Below, one piece after another: positions 22,102 through 31,887 of a stretch of DNA of 64,000 nt. A program made the position numbers and the translations under genes. Position 1 is the first letter of the stretch. Each line of letters begins with the position of its first letter. Origin of the DNA: Schistosoma mansoni (lineage: Eukaryota > Platyhelminthes > Trematoda > Strigeidida > Schistosomatidae); NCBI RefSeq assembly GCF_000237925.1, contig NW_017386060.1:248001-312000 (forward strand). Reading direction: 5' to 3'. The notes under the pieces were generated by a model. It was not told the origin of the DNA. It saw only the letters and a list, made by a program, of their open reading frames with translations, and ran no database searches.

Positions 22102-23370
22102 TTAACATTTTAAAGGCCCTGTATACGAACACCTCAGGCAGAGTGAGGGCATACAACCACCTTTCTCCCTTGTTCCATTCGAGCAGTGGGGTTAGGCAGG
22201 GTTGCCCAATCTCACCATTCCTCTTCAACTTTGCCATCGACGACATCCTGGAAACAGCTCTGATGGATGTAAGTAATGGCGGTGTGGATCTGCTGCCTGG
22301 AGAACGACTTCTCGACCTTGAGTATGCGGATGATATTGTCTTACTGTGCGATAATGCCCAAGGCATGCAATCCGCATTTAATCAGTTGGCAAACAGTGTC
22401 CGCAGGTACGGCATGTGCTTTGCACCCTCCAAGTGCAAAGTACTCCTACAAGACTGACAGGATTCTCATCCTGTACTCACCCTCGATGGTGAGCAGATTG
22501 AAGTAGTTGAGAAGTTCGTGTATCTATGTAGCTACATATGTGCTGGTGGTGGCCTGAGTGATGAGATTGATGCACGTATAATGAAAGCCAGAGCGGCTTA
22601 TGCCAATCTGGGCCATCTTTGGCACCTTCGTGATGTTAGTTTGACTGTAAAAGGTCGGATCTACAACGCGTCGGTGAGAGCAGTTTTGCTCTATGCTTGT
22701 GAAACCTGGCCTCTCCGAGTTGAGGATGTTAGACGTCTCTCTGTGTTCGATCATCGTTGTCTCCGAATTATTGCTGACATTCAGTGGCAACACCATGTTA
22801 GTAATGCAGAGGTTCGGCATCGTGTGTTCGGGCGCCGAGACGATAATTCAATTGGTGTCACCATCTTGAAACACCGACTTCGGTGGCTTGGACGTGTTTT
22901 ACGAATGTCGTCCCAGAGACTTCCACGTCGTGCATTATTTGCCGACGCTGGGACTGGTTGGAAAAAGCGGAGAGGAGGTCAGTGTATGACATGTTGTCGT
23001 GGTATGAAAGAAAGCTGCAAAGTGCTGGCTTCTGTTGGTCCTTCACGACTCCCTGGCTGGGGTCCGAGAGATGGTGCAACACAGTGGTTAGAGACGTTAT
23101 CAGATATGGCTCAGAATAGAAGCCAGTGGCGAGCCTGCTGTAAATTTCTTTTACTTTCTTCATAAAGAGTGGCTATAATTTTCTTAACTGAGAGAGCTCT
23201 TCTGGTTGTACATTTCAGTCCCCCCCTCATCATTACTCTCTTTTTTTTCCTTCTTTTATATATACACATCTTCTTCCTTCTCCTCCCATTCTCATTATTT
23301 TGTGTAGCGCATATGTATCCGGTGCCCTTTGTACCAATATATATGTGATTAAATAAATAAATAAAATAAA
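22102..23370 (+). mobile_element. RTE retrotransposon copy B, 5'-truncated
   Basis: Flanked by an exact 14-bp target duplication, ATTGTCTTCAATGA, at 22088-22101 and 23371-23384. It begins in the middle of RT (LKALYTNTSGRV) and runs to a TAAATAAATAAATAAAATAAA tail, the expected product of incomplete target-primed reverse transcription. It belongs to the same family as copies A and C and is nearly identical to copy A. Confidence 0.95.
22105..23165 (+). pseudogene. RT C-terminal part of RTE copy B
   Basis: Motif B (GVRQGCPISPF) and motif C (LEYADD) are intact, followed by TGA at 22455-22457 where the related intronic family has Trp. The same frame then continues without further stops to 23165 ([25 protein letters not shown]). 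The 5' half of the enzyme is absent. Confidence 0.9.
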
Positions 23371-23384
23371 ATTGTCTTCAATGA

Positions 23385-23490
23385 GTCACTGTCTCACAAT
23401 AGACCTGGTTGAACTCCCCTAGTCACTGCTTCTCACTAGGACTCCAGGAAATACCTCTTATAGCCAGTTACTAGTGAGCAAATGATCATT
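23385..23490 (-). mobile_element. H1 hammerhead element, 5' part of the interrupted copy
   Basis: Continuation of the H1 element broken by RTE copy B. The - strand reads CACTAGTAACTGGC, CTGGAGTCCTAGTGAGAAGC and TCATTGAAGACAAT, the 5' segment also seen at 26820-26940 and 12420-12560. Confidence 0.8.
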
Positions 23491-23499
23491 ATACAATTA

Positions 23500-23890
23500 A
23501 TTGAAGTTTATTACCAACTGATCAGTTCATTCTATTGATTATTATTATACTTTGTCATAAATATTTCTATAGTCAAACTATTAAAAAACCCTTCCAATAT
23601 ATGTTATATTAATTCATAATTTTAAATGACTATTATTTACATAAAACTTTGTTCATTTGAAAATAGAATTTTCTTCCATTTTATTCTCTAATTTTTATAA
23701 CATGCAATAAAATTTCTTGTTTATTTATTTATTCAGCTGAATTTATAAACTACCATTTTCGTGTATCTATTCAATATTAAATATTTATATTCATTCTACT
23801 ATTTCTGACTCTAGTTGTTTTGAGTTATATTACGTATAGATTTGATATGGTTTAAGAAAAATAATATTTTTCTTCACAAATTCAATAACA
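23500..23890. other. no recognised content
   Basis: AT-rich sequence between two hammerhead elements; no open frame or repeat match seen. Confidence 0.4.
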
Positions 23891-23891
23891 T

Positions 23892-24118
23892 CGTTGGATG
23901 CCAGCCGGTTCAGTGGTCTAGAGGTTAAGCGCGCGAAACGGATAGGTCCTGGGTTCGAATCTCGCGAGGTGGGATCGTGAATGAGCACTGCTGAGGAGTT
24001 TCACAATAGGACGAAACAGTCGTCCAGTGCTTCCAGGTTTTCCATGGTGGTCTAGTTTCAATTGATTGATGATCTCAACTATTAAAATTATTATAATATC
24101 CACAAAACCACTTCTAAA
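23892..24118 (+). mobile_element. H1 hammerhead element, well preserved
   Basis: In order: CGTTGGATGCCAGCC, box A-like GGTTCAGTGGTCTAGAGG, box B GGGTTCGAATC (23951-23961), hammerhead (23985-24030), TTCCAGGTTTTCCATGGTGG, and the 3' end ATATCCACAAAACC..CTTCT. The A/B-box spacing resembles a tRNA gene, implying RNA polymerase III transcription, as established for Sm-alpha. Confidence 0.85.
23985..24030 (+). ncRNA. predicted hammerhead ribozyme (H1)
   Basis: Stem I GCACTG / CAGTGC is perfect. The core has CTGAGGA at 23991-23997 and GAAA at 24013-24016, with stem II closing around TTTCACAATAGGAC. Stem III is only two base pairs before the cleavage triplet GTC. Very short stem III is normal in schistosome hammerheads. 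Confidence 0.75.
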
Positions 24119-24298
24119 ATTTATATGAATTGAAGAAACATTTGGAAATAAAGAGTATTAGATAATTGTTCTATTCTAGTTTATAACTTTTCAAAAGCTT
24201 GCGACTTATAGTGTAACATAAAATCGTGAGGAATGTAATACTACTAAAAACTCATACAGGGAGTCTTCTTTTAAGGAATTTAAAGCAATTAGTCCATT

Positions 24299-24402
24299 TG
24301 ATAAATTTTGATAGTGTAATAAGAAGACGAAAAGTATCAGAACTATGTAATATATTAGCGCAATACATTTCGAACAATCTGATCACACATATACTTGTTA
24401 AG

Positions 24403-24435
<33 letters not shown>

Positions 24436-24681
24436 CAGGTCAACTAGACTGGAAATTCGGGGTAATTACAATAATAATGTGGAAACAATTCAAAACCTAA
24501 TCACTATGGATAGGGTAGGTTTAAGGTGAGAACAAACTGTTTTTGAATACACAGTGGGGGTTTTCAATCCCCCCTTTTCTTAACAAGTATATGTGTGATC
24601 AGATCGTTTGAAATGTATTGCGCTAATATATCACATAGTTCTGATAATCTTCGTCTTCTTATTACACTATCAATAAAAATT
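24299..24681. repeat. foldback element with arms of about 105 bp
   Basis: 24299-24405 and 24578-24681 are near-perfect inverted copies (landmarks: ATAGTGTAATAAGAAGACGA and GATCACACATATACTTGTTA). The spacer of about 170 bp holds a TA microsatellite and a G-rich/C-rich pair (GTGGGGGTTTTCAATCCCCC). A lone diverged arm lies at 33930-34015. No coding capacity; no target duplication found. Confidence 0.85.
24406..24434. repeat. (TA)n microsatellite
   Basis: Uninterrupted TA run at the inner end of the left arm of the foldback element. Confidence 0.95.
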
Positions 24682-24726
24682 AATGATTATAACTGAGTTT
24701 CTTTCAGTTCTGTAAATATTCACTTG

Positions 24727-24992
24727 GTATTGTTTGTTCGAATCTTCCCATTGATGTTTTTAGGACTGCAACTGGTCAGTCTCTAATTGGCATTGCACAA
24801 ATAAGTGGCTATCAGGACTCAGTGGGCGAGTGGATAACGCGATGGCGTTTGAAGCGAAAGGTACTGGGTTTGAGTCCCACAGTGAACATCAACTCTGAGA
24901 TGCAGGTACATCCAGCTGACGAGTCCCAAATAGGACGAAACGAGCATCCTGGATTCCATTGATAGCCACTATCCTTCTTTTCTTACAGTTCT
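24727..24992 (+). mobile_element. Sm-alpha-like H2 hammerhead element, copy b
   Basis: It begins with the inverted end sequence (GTTCGAATCTTCCCATTGATG..GGACTGCAACTGGTCAGTC), then box A-like CAGTGGGCGAGTGGATAAC, box B-like GGGTTTGAGTCCC, a hammerhead, and TGATAGCCACTATCC. The right inverted arm is missing. Confidence 0.85.
24910..24954 (+). ncRNA. predicted hammerhead ribozyme (H2)
   Basis: Stem I ATCCAG / CTGGAT, core CTGACGA (24916-24922), stem II GTCC / GGAC, GAAA (24937-24940) and cleavage triplet ATC. Stem III carries a C-A mismatch, so activity may be reduced. Confidence 0.75.
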
Positions 24993-25714
24993 GTAATTAG
25001 TTTTAACAGATTCATAATCTGTCGACTAGGGATAATTTATGCTTATCTGAATAAATTTATTTTTAAGAACTGATTTGTTTATTGTTCAAATTCCATACAA
25101 ATGAGATGAGAAACATATTCTAATGGTTATTAAGAACAATATATAACTTTTTAAGATTTCTCTTTGTGTTCACCATTATGACTAATTTATGTGAAGTAAA
25201 TAATATTTGATGTACAGGATGATCAATTCGAAAATGTATTCGTTTATACTATCAGACTGAACTTCAAAGTATGATATTGCTAAAAACCATCAAAAGTGTC
25301 ATCTGGTACTTTGTTAATTTGTCTTTGAATGTTCATACGTTATGATTGTTTTAATAGTAGTCAATATAATGAATATAGATGGTAGAAAAGAAGGATTCAC
25401 ATATGCTGGTAATTAGAATATTCAAATATTTCCGATATAAAATGTGAGATTCTAAATCTGTTTGGGAAATTTTTCATCATACCTAACGCATATTAGGAGT
25501 TTATATTTAGTGGAAATATTGGACCAATTTTAGAGATGCAAAGATTAAAAACATTAAAGTTATCGAAAGACAGTTATACTACACCAAACGCTTTATTTGT
25601 GTAGAGAAATATGAATAATACAATTATACAAGCCTTGTTTTGTAATACTTGAAGGCAATTTATGAGTTTATGAAAGTCTGATATTAAATAATCATCTTAT
25701 TTAAAACAAATGGA
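24993..25714. other. no recognised content
   Basis: AT-rich, no open frame of note and no repeat match within the window. Confidence 0.4.
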
Positions 25715-25925
25715 TTGTAGCCAACAGTGAACTCTTGAATACGTGCTTTTCGTACTAGGTGGTATTCATCAGCTAGACATGTTCCTCCGTTCCATTGTTG
25801 GTGTTCATATTGGGATTTAAGCCCAGTAACTTTGCTTTGAACTTAAATTGTTTTTCCACCAAGCTACTGGGTCCGGATAACCAAGAACTTATTGAACGAG
25901 TATAACGATGTAACCATTTTTTCAA
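25715..25925 (-). mobile_element. old, diverged H2 hammerhead element
   Basis: The - strand reads box A-like GTAGCTTGGTGGAAAA, box B-like GGGCTTAAATCCC, AATATGAACACCAAC, then CTGATGA, a stem II closed by GTAC, GAAA and a tail TTCACTGTTGGCTACAATCC that matches TTCCACTGCTAGCCACCATCC of H2. Stem I no longer pairs well. Confidence 0.6.
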
Positions 25926-26151
25926 AATTTACTCATAGTAAATGAACATATGCAGATATTCCACACAGGATAGAGATTTGCCAATAATGACTGGTCAAGA
26001 TTTTTTTCAAAATATCAACAATAGGATAATTCCAACTCTTACCAATAATGATGTAAATAATTTTCTAGTTGAGTAATATTGGTTCATGCTTTTCAAAAAG
26101 AAATCTCTAACTACTGCACAAATATATAAAAATTAGCAGCTTCGATGACAT

Positions 26152-26427
26152 TGTGGTGTGAGCTGCTGATGTCGACAGATATGAGCAGTATATAACACCA
26201 ATCAAAAAGAAAAGGCCTGTCAGCAGGAGGTTGGGAAGGTCGGGTCAATGAGAGCGAGAACAAATAGTAACTGTTATAGAAATAATGAAACAATGAAAGA
26301 TGAGACAATTGATAGAGTATTTGCAAATGAATCACTAAATGTATAGCTTTCACTTTTTACCAAAGAACTCTGTAATTTTGTATTAGAATACACTTGGTTG
26401 TTACCAATTGTGTTCTCGTTCACTACA
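26152..26427 (+). mobile_element. solo-LTR-like repeat, copy 2
   Basis: A 276-bp TG...CA unit (TGTGGTGTGAGCTGC to GTTCTCGTTCACTACA) aligned end to end with copies at 21517, 29793 and 41154. It contains GCAGTATATAA near the start. Flanks ACAT/ATAT could be a decayed 4-bp duplication. Confidence 0.65.
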
Positions 26428-26589
26428 ATATCAATCAAAGAACCAGGAAAATCTGAGAAAAATCTATTAATTGTTTCAGTCTAATTTGAAACTTTTCAGT
26501 AGTACTCATTCGTTAACTCACAAGATTTTGAACATTAAGATTTATCGTTTTCTAAACTACCAGAAAGTTAAGTTTGACATCAATCATTA

Positions 26590-27035
26590 GTCAATTGAAG
26601 CTAGACCACCATGGAAAACCTGGAAACACTGGACGGCCGTTCCGTCATATTATGGGACTCCTTAGCAGTGGGCACCCACGATCCCGCACTCGCGAGATTC
26701 GAACTCAGGACCTACCAGTCTCGCGCCATAGCACTTAACCGATAGACCACTGAACCGGATGGTACCCAACGGTGTTAATGTCTAACTTCAACCAATTCAC
26801 GATGTTTGAGCAACCGTTCACCGATTGTTTTCAGTGAGTTTATATCTCTACAATAGACTTGGTTGAGCTCCACTGGTCACTGCTTCCCACCAGAACTCAA
26901 GGAAACATCCCTTGAAGTTAATCACTAGTAAGCATATGGTTAGAGATCAGAAGGGGCTTTGTGGAGATTTAAGTATTTTCAATTGACTTATGATTTCAAC
27001 TATGAAAATACTGAAATCTCCACAAAACCCCTTCT
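26590..27035 (-). mobile_element. H1 hammerhead element, near full length, foldback end
   Basis: The longest H1 copy: 5' segment (about 26940 down to 26800), CATTAACACCGTTGGG, box A, box B GAGTTCGAATC, a hammerhead with CTAAGGA and GGAA (core mutated) and the GTCTAGCTTCAATTGAC tail. Beyond its 5' end, 26950-27035 is a palindrome made of two inverted copies of the element's 3' terminus (CTCCACAAAACCCCTTCTG). Confidence 0.85.
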
Positions 27036-28173
27036 GTTCAATCATTAATCGGAATAATTACAAATGTAAATTAATATCAAAGAATTTCTTGAAATGTTAT
27101 CCAACAATGATTAATCTTAATTAAATATATAATGCACTGTTTAAATTATATCATCAACGGTTTAGTAATTTTTTATTTATGAAAAATGTAATTGACAGTT
27201 ATTTAATATTAATTTACAAATAAAACCATCTGCTCATGTCCATCACAATGAATCCTCAATGTGGTCTGTTATTTTTGGCAATCAATTTCGATTATTTCAC
27301 ATATGTCAATCATTATTATACACTATATTAATTACGTAACAAGATAATAATGATAATATACATTGGTTTACTTGACAAATTGTTTCACCATGACTACAAG
27401 TTTAGCAAAAAAGTCATTTTAGTAACAGGTTAGAACAATCGTATTGTGAACATTCTCCTAGAATTTTGTTATGGAATTCGTTAATCAATAGGTAGTGTTT
27501 AAGATATAGAATAAACCAGAAAATGTATCCTGAATTGTTCAACTTTCAGTAATTTTTGTACTCAGATGATAACCGAAGTTGTGAGAATGTCTGAAACACA
27601 GGGAGAGTTTAAGTGAATGTCCTCTAGCTAACAGATTCGGAATTCTACTGATTTATAATTAGATTTCAGTTTACATATAATGTTATTTAAATCAATTTTC
27701 AGTCGTTTACTGATTGTGAATGTCATCGAAATTTCCGTATTCATGCGAAAAATCTAACAGACAATTCACTGTACTCTTTGGTTTACTGTAAAATCTTAAA
27801 TTTTATTTTCTTATCAAATTATTTTCACTTGGTATAATGCATTTCTTTATTGTATATGAAAACCTAATATTATATTTCTTTACAATATTGACTTCTATAA
27901 AGTGTATTCAAGTGTGATACTTCCTATTATTTTATCATTCGACTTCTTACATACGTCGAGTTCTTAGCAACTTGGAATATAAAGTACTATTTTCCTCATA
28001 TAAATAAACTAATGAGAAGACAAGGCAATTGATATTCTCATTCTGTCCGTTTCTGTGCTCTAACTTCTAATAAAATTGAAAGTTTTTTTTTAAAGTGTAT
28101 TATTTTAACATGGAAAAATTAATTATCTTATAAGGACTGATTCAGTGTGTAAATGGGCACAAACTATTTCTTT
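27036..28173. other. no recognised content
   Basis: AT-rich sequence with no recognisable gene, ncRNA or repeat. Confidence 0.4.
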
Positions 28174-28332
28174 ATAAGCAAAGATGGATGGTGGCTAGCA
28201 GTGGAATCCAGGACACGCGTTTCGTCCTATTTGGGACTCGTCAGCTGGATGTGCCTGCATCTCAGAGTTGGTGTTCACTCTGGGACTCGAACCCAGTACC
28301 CTCGCTTCAAACGCCATCGCGTTATCCACTGG
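28174..28332 (-). mobile_element. Sm-alpha-like H2 hammerhead element, copy c, cut by assembly gap
   Basis: The - strand has box A-like CCAGTGGATAACGCGATGG, box B-like GGGTTCGAGTCCC, an intact hammerhead and GCTAGCCACCATCCATC. The sequence runs into 200 Ns at the A box. Confidence 0.9.
28206..28250 (-). ncRNA. predicted hammerhead ribozyme (H2), fully consensus
   Basis: Stem I ATCCAG / CTGGAT, core CTGACGA, stem II GTCC / GGAC, GAAA, a four-pair stem III ACGC / GTGT-type with one wobble, and cleavage triplet GTC. All invariant core positions are present. Confidence 0.85.
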
Positions 28333-28532
28333 NNNNNNNNNNNNNNNNNNNNNNNNNNNNNNNNNNNNNNNNNNNNNNNNNNNNNNNNNNNNNNNNNNNN
28401 NNNNNNNNNNNNNNNNNNNNNNNNNNNNNNNNNNNNNNNNNNNNNNNNNNNNNNNNNNNNNNNNNNNNNNNNNNNNNNNNNNNNNNNNNNNNNNNNNNNN
28501 NNNNNNNNNNNNNNNNNNNNNNNNNNNNNNNN
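28333..28532. other. assembly gap (200 N)
   Basis: Unknown sequence between an H2 element on the left and an H1 element on the right. The uniform 200-N length is a placeholder, not a measurement. Confidence 0.99.
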
Positions 28533-28650
28533 AATTGAAGCTAGATCACCAAGGAAAACCTGAAAGCACTGGATGGCCGTTTCGTCTTATTGTGGGACTC
28601 CTCAACAGTGCGCATCCACAATCCAGGTTTTCCATGATGGTTTAGCTCAA
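28533..28650 (-). mobile_element. H1 element fragment (3' half)
   Basis: The - strand holds GTGCGCACTG, a core with TTGAGGA (first base mutated), GAAACGGCC, CAGTGC and the tail GATCTAGCTTCAATT. It lies head to head with the + strand H1 copy that follows. Confidence 0.75.
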
Positions 28651-28915
28651 TTTCGTGGATTGATTGAAGTCAGACATTAACACTGTTGAATGCCGGCCGG
28701 CTCAGTGGTTTATCGGTTAAGTGCTCGCGCGCGAGACTGATAGGTCTTGGGTTCGAATTTCGCGAGGTGGGATCGTGGATGCGCACTGCTGAGGAGTCCT
28801 ACAATAAGACGAAACGGCCATCCAGTGCTTCCAGGTTTTCCTTGGTGATCTAGCTTCAATTGACTCATGATTTCAACTACATATAAAAATTACTAAGAAT
28901 CTCCACAAAATAGCA
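28651..28915 (+). mobile_element. H1 hammerhead element, well preserved
   Basis: In order: GATTGATTGAAGTCAGACAT, TGCCGGCCGGCTCAGTGG (box A), GGGTTCGAATT (box B), hammerhead (28783-28828), CCAGGTTTTCCTTGGTG, CAATTGACTCATGATTTC and CTCCACAAAA. Confidence 0.85.
28783..28828 (+). ncRNA. predicted hammerhead ribozyme (H1)
   Basis: Stem I GCACTG / CAGTGC, core CTGAGGA (28789-28795), stem II from GTCCTACAATAAGAC, GAAA (28811-28814) and cleavage triplet ATC. Stem III has a C-A mismatch next to the cleavage site. Confidence 0.7.
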
Positions 28916-28971
28916 ACCCAATTATCTCATTTGTTATTATTGTCTATATTAAAGAATTTTTCTTTGAATGT

Positions 28972-29026
28972 ACACGAGGGGTAACAGGCGAAAGTAAGTA
29001 GGTAAGTAAGTAAGTAAGTAAGTAAC
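28972..29026 (+). mobile_element. SR2-like retrotransposon tail, extreme 5' truncation
   Basis: ACACGAGGGGTAACAGGCG followed by six or more GTAA units matches the last bases and tail of the element ending near 62890. Only about 25 bases of element body plus tail are present. Confidence 0.7.
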
Positions 29027-29242
29027 ATATTCCTTTCTAAAACAAGAATAATAATCATTCCATTCATTTTTATTTTATTCATATTTACTGCACCTGGTCA
29101 CCTGATTAGTATTATATTATTTGATAAATAAACATTGTAAAGAAATTTTCAAGAAGGTCACTAATACTTAGAAAATTAATTTCCCTAAATATATATTTAT
29201 CTCTTTTTATTCTCTATTTATACAGTCAACTATTTATTGTTT

Positions 29243-29312
29243 ACATTATTATTATTATTACTATTATTATTACTATTACTATTATTATTACTATTACTTC
29301 TATTATTACTAT
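29243..29312. repeat. (ATT/ACT)n trinucleotide repeat
   Basis: Interspersed ATT and ACT units, about 70 bp. Confidence 0.9.
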
Positions 29313-29792
29313 AATGTTGTGTTCCCTGAATGAACCTTATAATGATTGTCGTTGTTTCATTGAAATATTTAGTTGACTTATTTAAATCATATCAAAATAA
29401 CCCATACAAATACTATTTTATAGTTTACTTATTAAGAGTATATTGTTTCAAAACAATTTTTCTTGTAAATAAAATGTCAACATGTTGATATGAATGATTT
29501 TAGCTCCTTTTTTTTTCTTCTCCGTCTTGTTACTGTTTTACTTGGGTTAATGAAAGGGATTAAAAGGAGTAATAGTTAAAGGGGAAACAAATGAATCATT
29601 TATTCTTCTTGTTTATTTATTGTTGTTGTTTTTGTCTATTTAAATCACTTACATACCATAAAATATTTAAGCTTTCATTTTCCCTATCATAATAAAGTAA
29701 CTCACTAAGTACAAATTATTTGAACCTTAATTTTAAACAATATTATTGAGTGAGAACTGATAATATTATTAGTTAATTGTTAAACTTAGAAG
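29313..29792. other. no recognised content
   Basis: AT-rich sequence with no assignable feature. Confidence 0.4.
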
Positions 29793-30106
29793 TGTAATGA
29801 ACGAGAACACAAATGAGGACAATCGAATGTATTTAAACACAACATTACAGAACATCTTAGTAAAATCTGAAAATCATAAAGTAATTATTTCATTTGCAAA
29901 ATGTCAATCCATTGTCTTAAACTTGACTTTTCCTTTTACAAATAACAGTCAATCGTCTCAGACTTAATTGTTCTTTCTTTTTCATACCAATCATTCTTTG
30001 TTCTCGTTCTGTTTCTTCGATCTTCTTAACCTTCTGCCTCCAGACATTTCACTCTTGATTGACGATATATACTACTTATATCTGTCAACAGTAGTAGCAC
30101 ACACCA
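29793..30106 (-). mobile_element. solo-LTR-like repeat, copy 3
   Basis: On the - strand it runs TGGTGTGTGCTACTACTG..GATATAAGTAGTATATA to GTTCTCGTTCATTACA, about 314 bp, colinear with copies 1, 2 and 4. A target duplication is not evident. Confidence 0.65.
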
Positions 30107-30933
30107 CGACTTAATTGTTAAAATCCTAGAATTCTCATGATTAACACACTGTCTTAGATAATATTGAAGAATAAATACTGTATTTATTCAAGATTTGTGT
30201 AGATATAATTCATAATTTATATTTGAGTAATATAATATCTAGAAAATTTGAGTTGATTTAATTTCAAAGTGCATTGAACAATCAACTTTTTTCATAATTT
30301 TATGTTAGCTAAAGAATTCATAATAGTGAAATAGATTTGGTCAAAAGTTTTCTTTATAAGAATCACTTTACATATGTACTCGTCAGTTATTGGTTTTACA
30401 TGAAGTAAATTTATGTTTTTTCCCGGTCTGCTCCATGAATTCTCAAAGTCATGATATTTATTTTTGATATTCATAATATTGTACCTAATGGAGTCTTTTT
30501 GAAGGGTACTCAGTATAATCTCCTTTCTGTTAGGCAGTTTTCAATTTTTTTCGTGGATCTTTAGGGTTACTTATGAATGAACTGTTGTGATATTAATATA
30601 GGACCCTTTTTAAAAAAAAATCTAAATTGTTAATTAAAATTTTGATTAGGATTTTTTACAGTTAAATTTATTTATTTTATTAATATTGTTCCCTTGATCA
30701 GCATGAAGAGAGAAAGAACAAAGATTCTAACAGAATAACATAAATTCATTTTATTTCGTTTTCTTCTCATTAGCTGCTTACAACCTATGATATTTAAATG
30801 GGTTTAAATTACTCACATGAAATAGTTTAGTTGAAAGTTATGTAAGTAAGTAAGTAAGTGCGTTGAAGACACATTAGTATAGTATAGCAAGGTGGTAAAT
30901 AAACTCAATAGACTGAATACTTTAAATATATAC
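30107..30933. other. no recognised content
   Basis: AT-rich, with a short GTAA run at 30842-30859. The region 30700-30790 (GAACAAAGATTCTAACAGAA, CATTTTATTTCGTT) has a similar stretch at 51100-51180, suggesting another dispersed repeat. Confidence 0.4.
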
Positions 30934-31335
30934 CCCCCTTCCAGCCACAGTATCATGGTGGAGCCTAGTAGGCCCTTCTAGAGAAGAATGCTACATCGAA
31001 GGACGGCACAACTACCGCGGCTCAATAGCTGTTTTGCATTACTTAGGCAGAATCATTACGTCTTTCTTTTTCGTATTTTTTCTTGGGCAGGTCTTTCTTT
31101 TTGGGGGGCAGATCTTTCTTTGGGATGGGGGCAGACTCATTTATTCATTCTTTTTGAACCAATTATAATTACGCAATTATTCTTTTTAGCCTTCCTAATC
31201 ATTTGTGGGTATAGGTAGAGTGGATGATTATACCGATCTCCATCACCCGGGTTACCGCTCACGTTAGTTCATGGAAACAGTTCCACTATCCAGGAGGCAC
31301 GATGAGGACATGTGAGTCGAGTTTCGCCTCCCTGT
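30934..31335. mobile_element. unidentified 402-bp insertion with 10-bp target duplication
   Basis: AAATATATAC at 30924-30933 is repeated exactly at 31336-31345. The enclosed unit is clearly less AT-rich than its flanks. It starts CCCCCTTCCAGCCACAG, ends CGCCTCCCTGT, and contains an imperfect triplicate of GGCAG..TCTTTCTTT units at about 31050-31140. No A/B boxes, hammerhead or long frame are evident. A CCC start is shared with the RTE copies at 7421 and 54113. Confidence 0.65.
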
Positions 31336-31764
31336 AAATATATACATTATGTAAAATAACATTAGACAACAATGATTTTGACAAGAGTTCAATCGGCCAG
31401 ATATAAATGATTTCATAATGAGTAAACGCTGATAGGAATAAAATCAGTAAAGCTCATTTAATAAATTAACATTACCAATCTGGAAGACGGTAAGAATAAA
31501 AAAACTCAATGATATAATAAATGCAAGGAAAACTTAAAATAAAGAAAAATAAATGTTTTTTTTAGATGCAATAAGTTATGCCACTAGTTAAATTCAATTC
31601 ATTTATCAAATACAACCATAAAAATATTATCTATGGATCAAAAAAAGAAAAAAACATATCATGATATAGACTAGAAAAACGGTGAAGTTCCCTAGAATCC
31701 CAAAACTAAATTAAAATGTTATTAGATACTTCAATTTTCTTAGTTATTTTCTATTTTCCATCTT

Positions 31765-31880
31765 TGTTATATCGAGGCAATATGCACAGTATGCACATAT
31801 GCCAATAAGAAACTGATCAATTGCAGTCCTAATCATCAATGGGAAGATTCAAACAAACAATACTTAGTGAATTTAAACTT
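31765..31880 (+). mobile_element. H2 element arm, isolated
   Basis: ATATCGAGGCAATATGC..CCAATAAGAAACTGATCAATT..GGGAAGATTCAAACAAAC is the 3' arm of H2, here directly upstream of a complete H2 body and in the same rather than inverted orientation. Confidence 0.8.
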
Positions 31881-31887
31881 CACACCA

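Noticed and set aside
23892-24118. True tRNA genes at the A/B-box regions of H1 and H2
   Set aside because: The boxes are embedded in repeats with a hammerhead downstream and no foldable acceptor stem; they are tRNA-derived promoters, not tRNAs.
24226-24443. Open frames through the TA and ATT microsatellites (also 32773-33000 and 54473-54829)
   Set aside because: Tyr/Ile or Asn runs are translation of simple repeats; no codon structure beyond the repeat.
28153-28645. Long open frames across the N gaps (also at 40270-40603 and 50655-51024)
   Set aside because: They exist only because runs of N translate as unknown residues; the real flanks are hammerhead elements.
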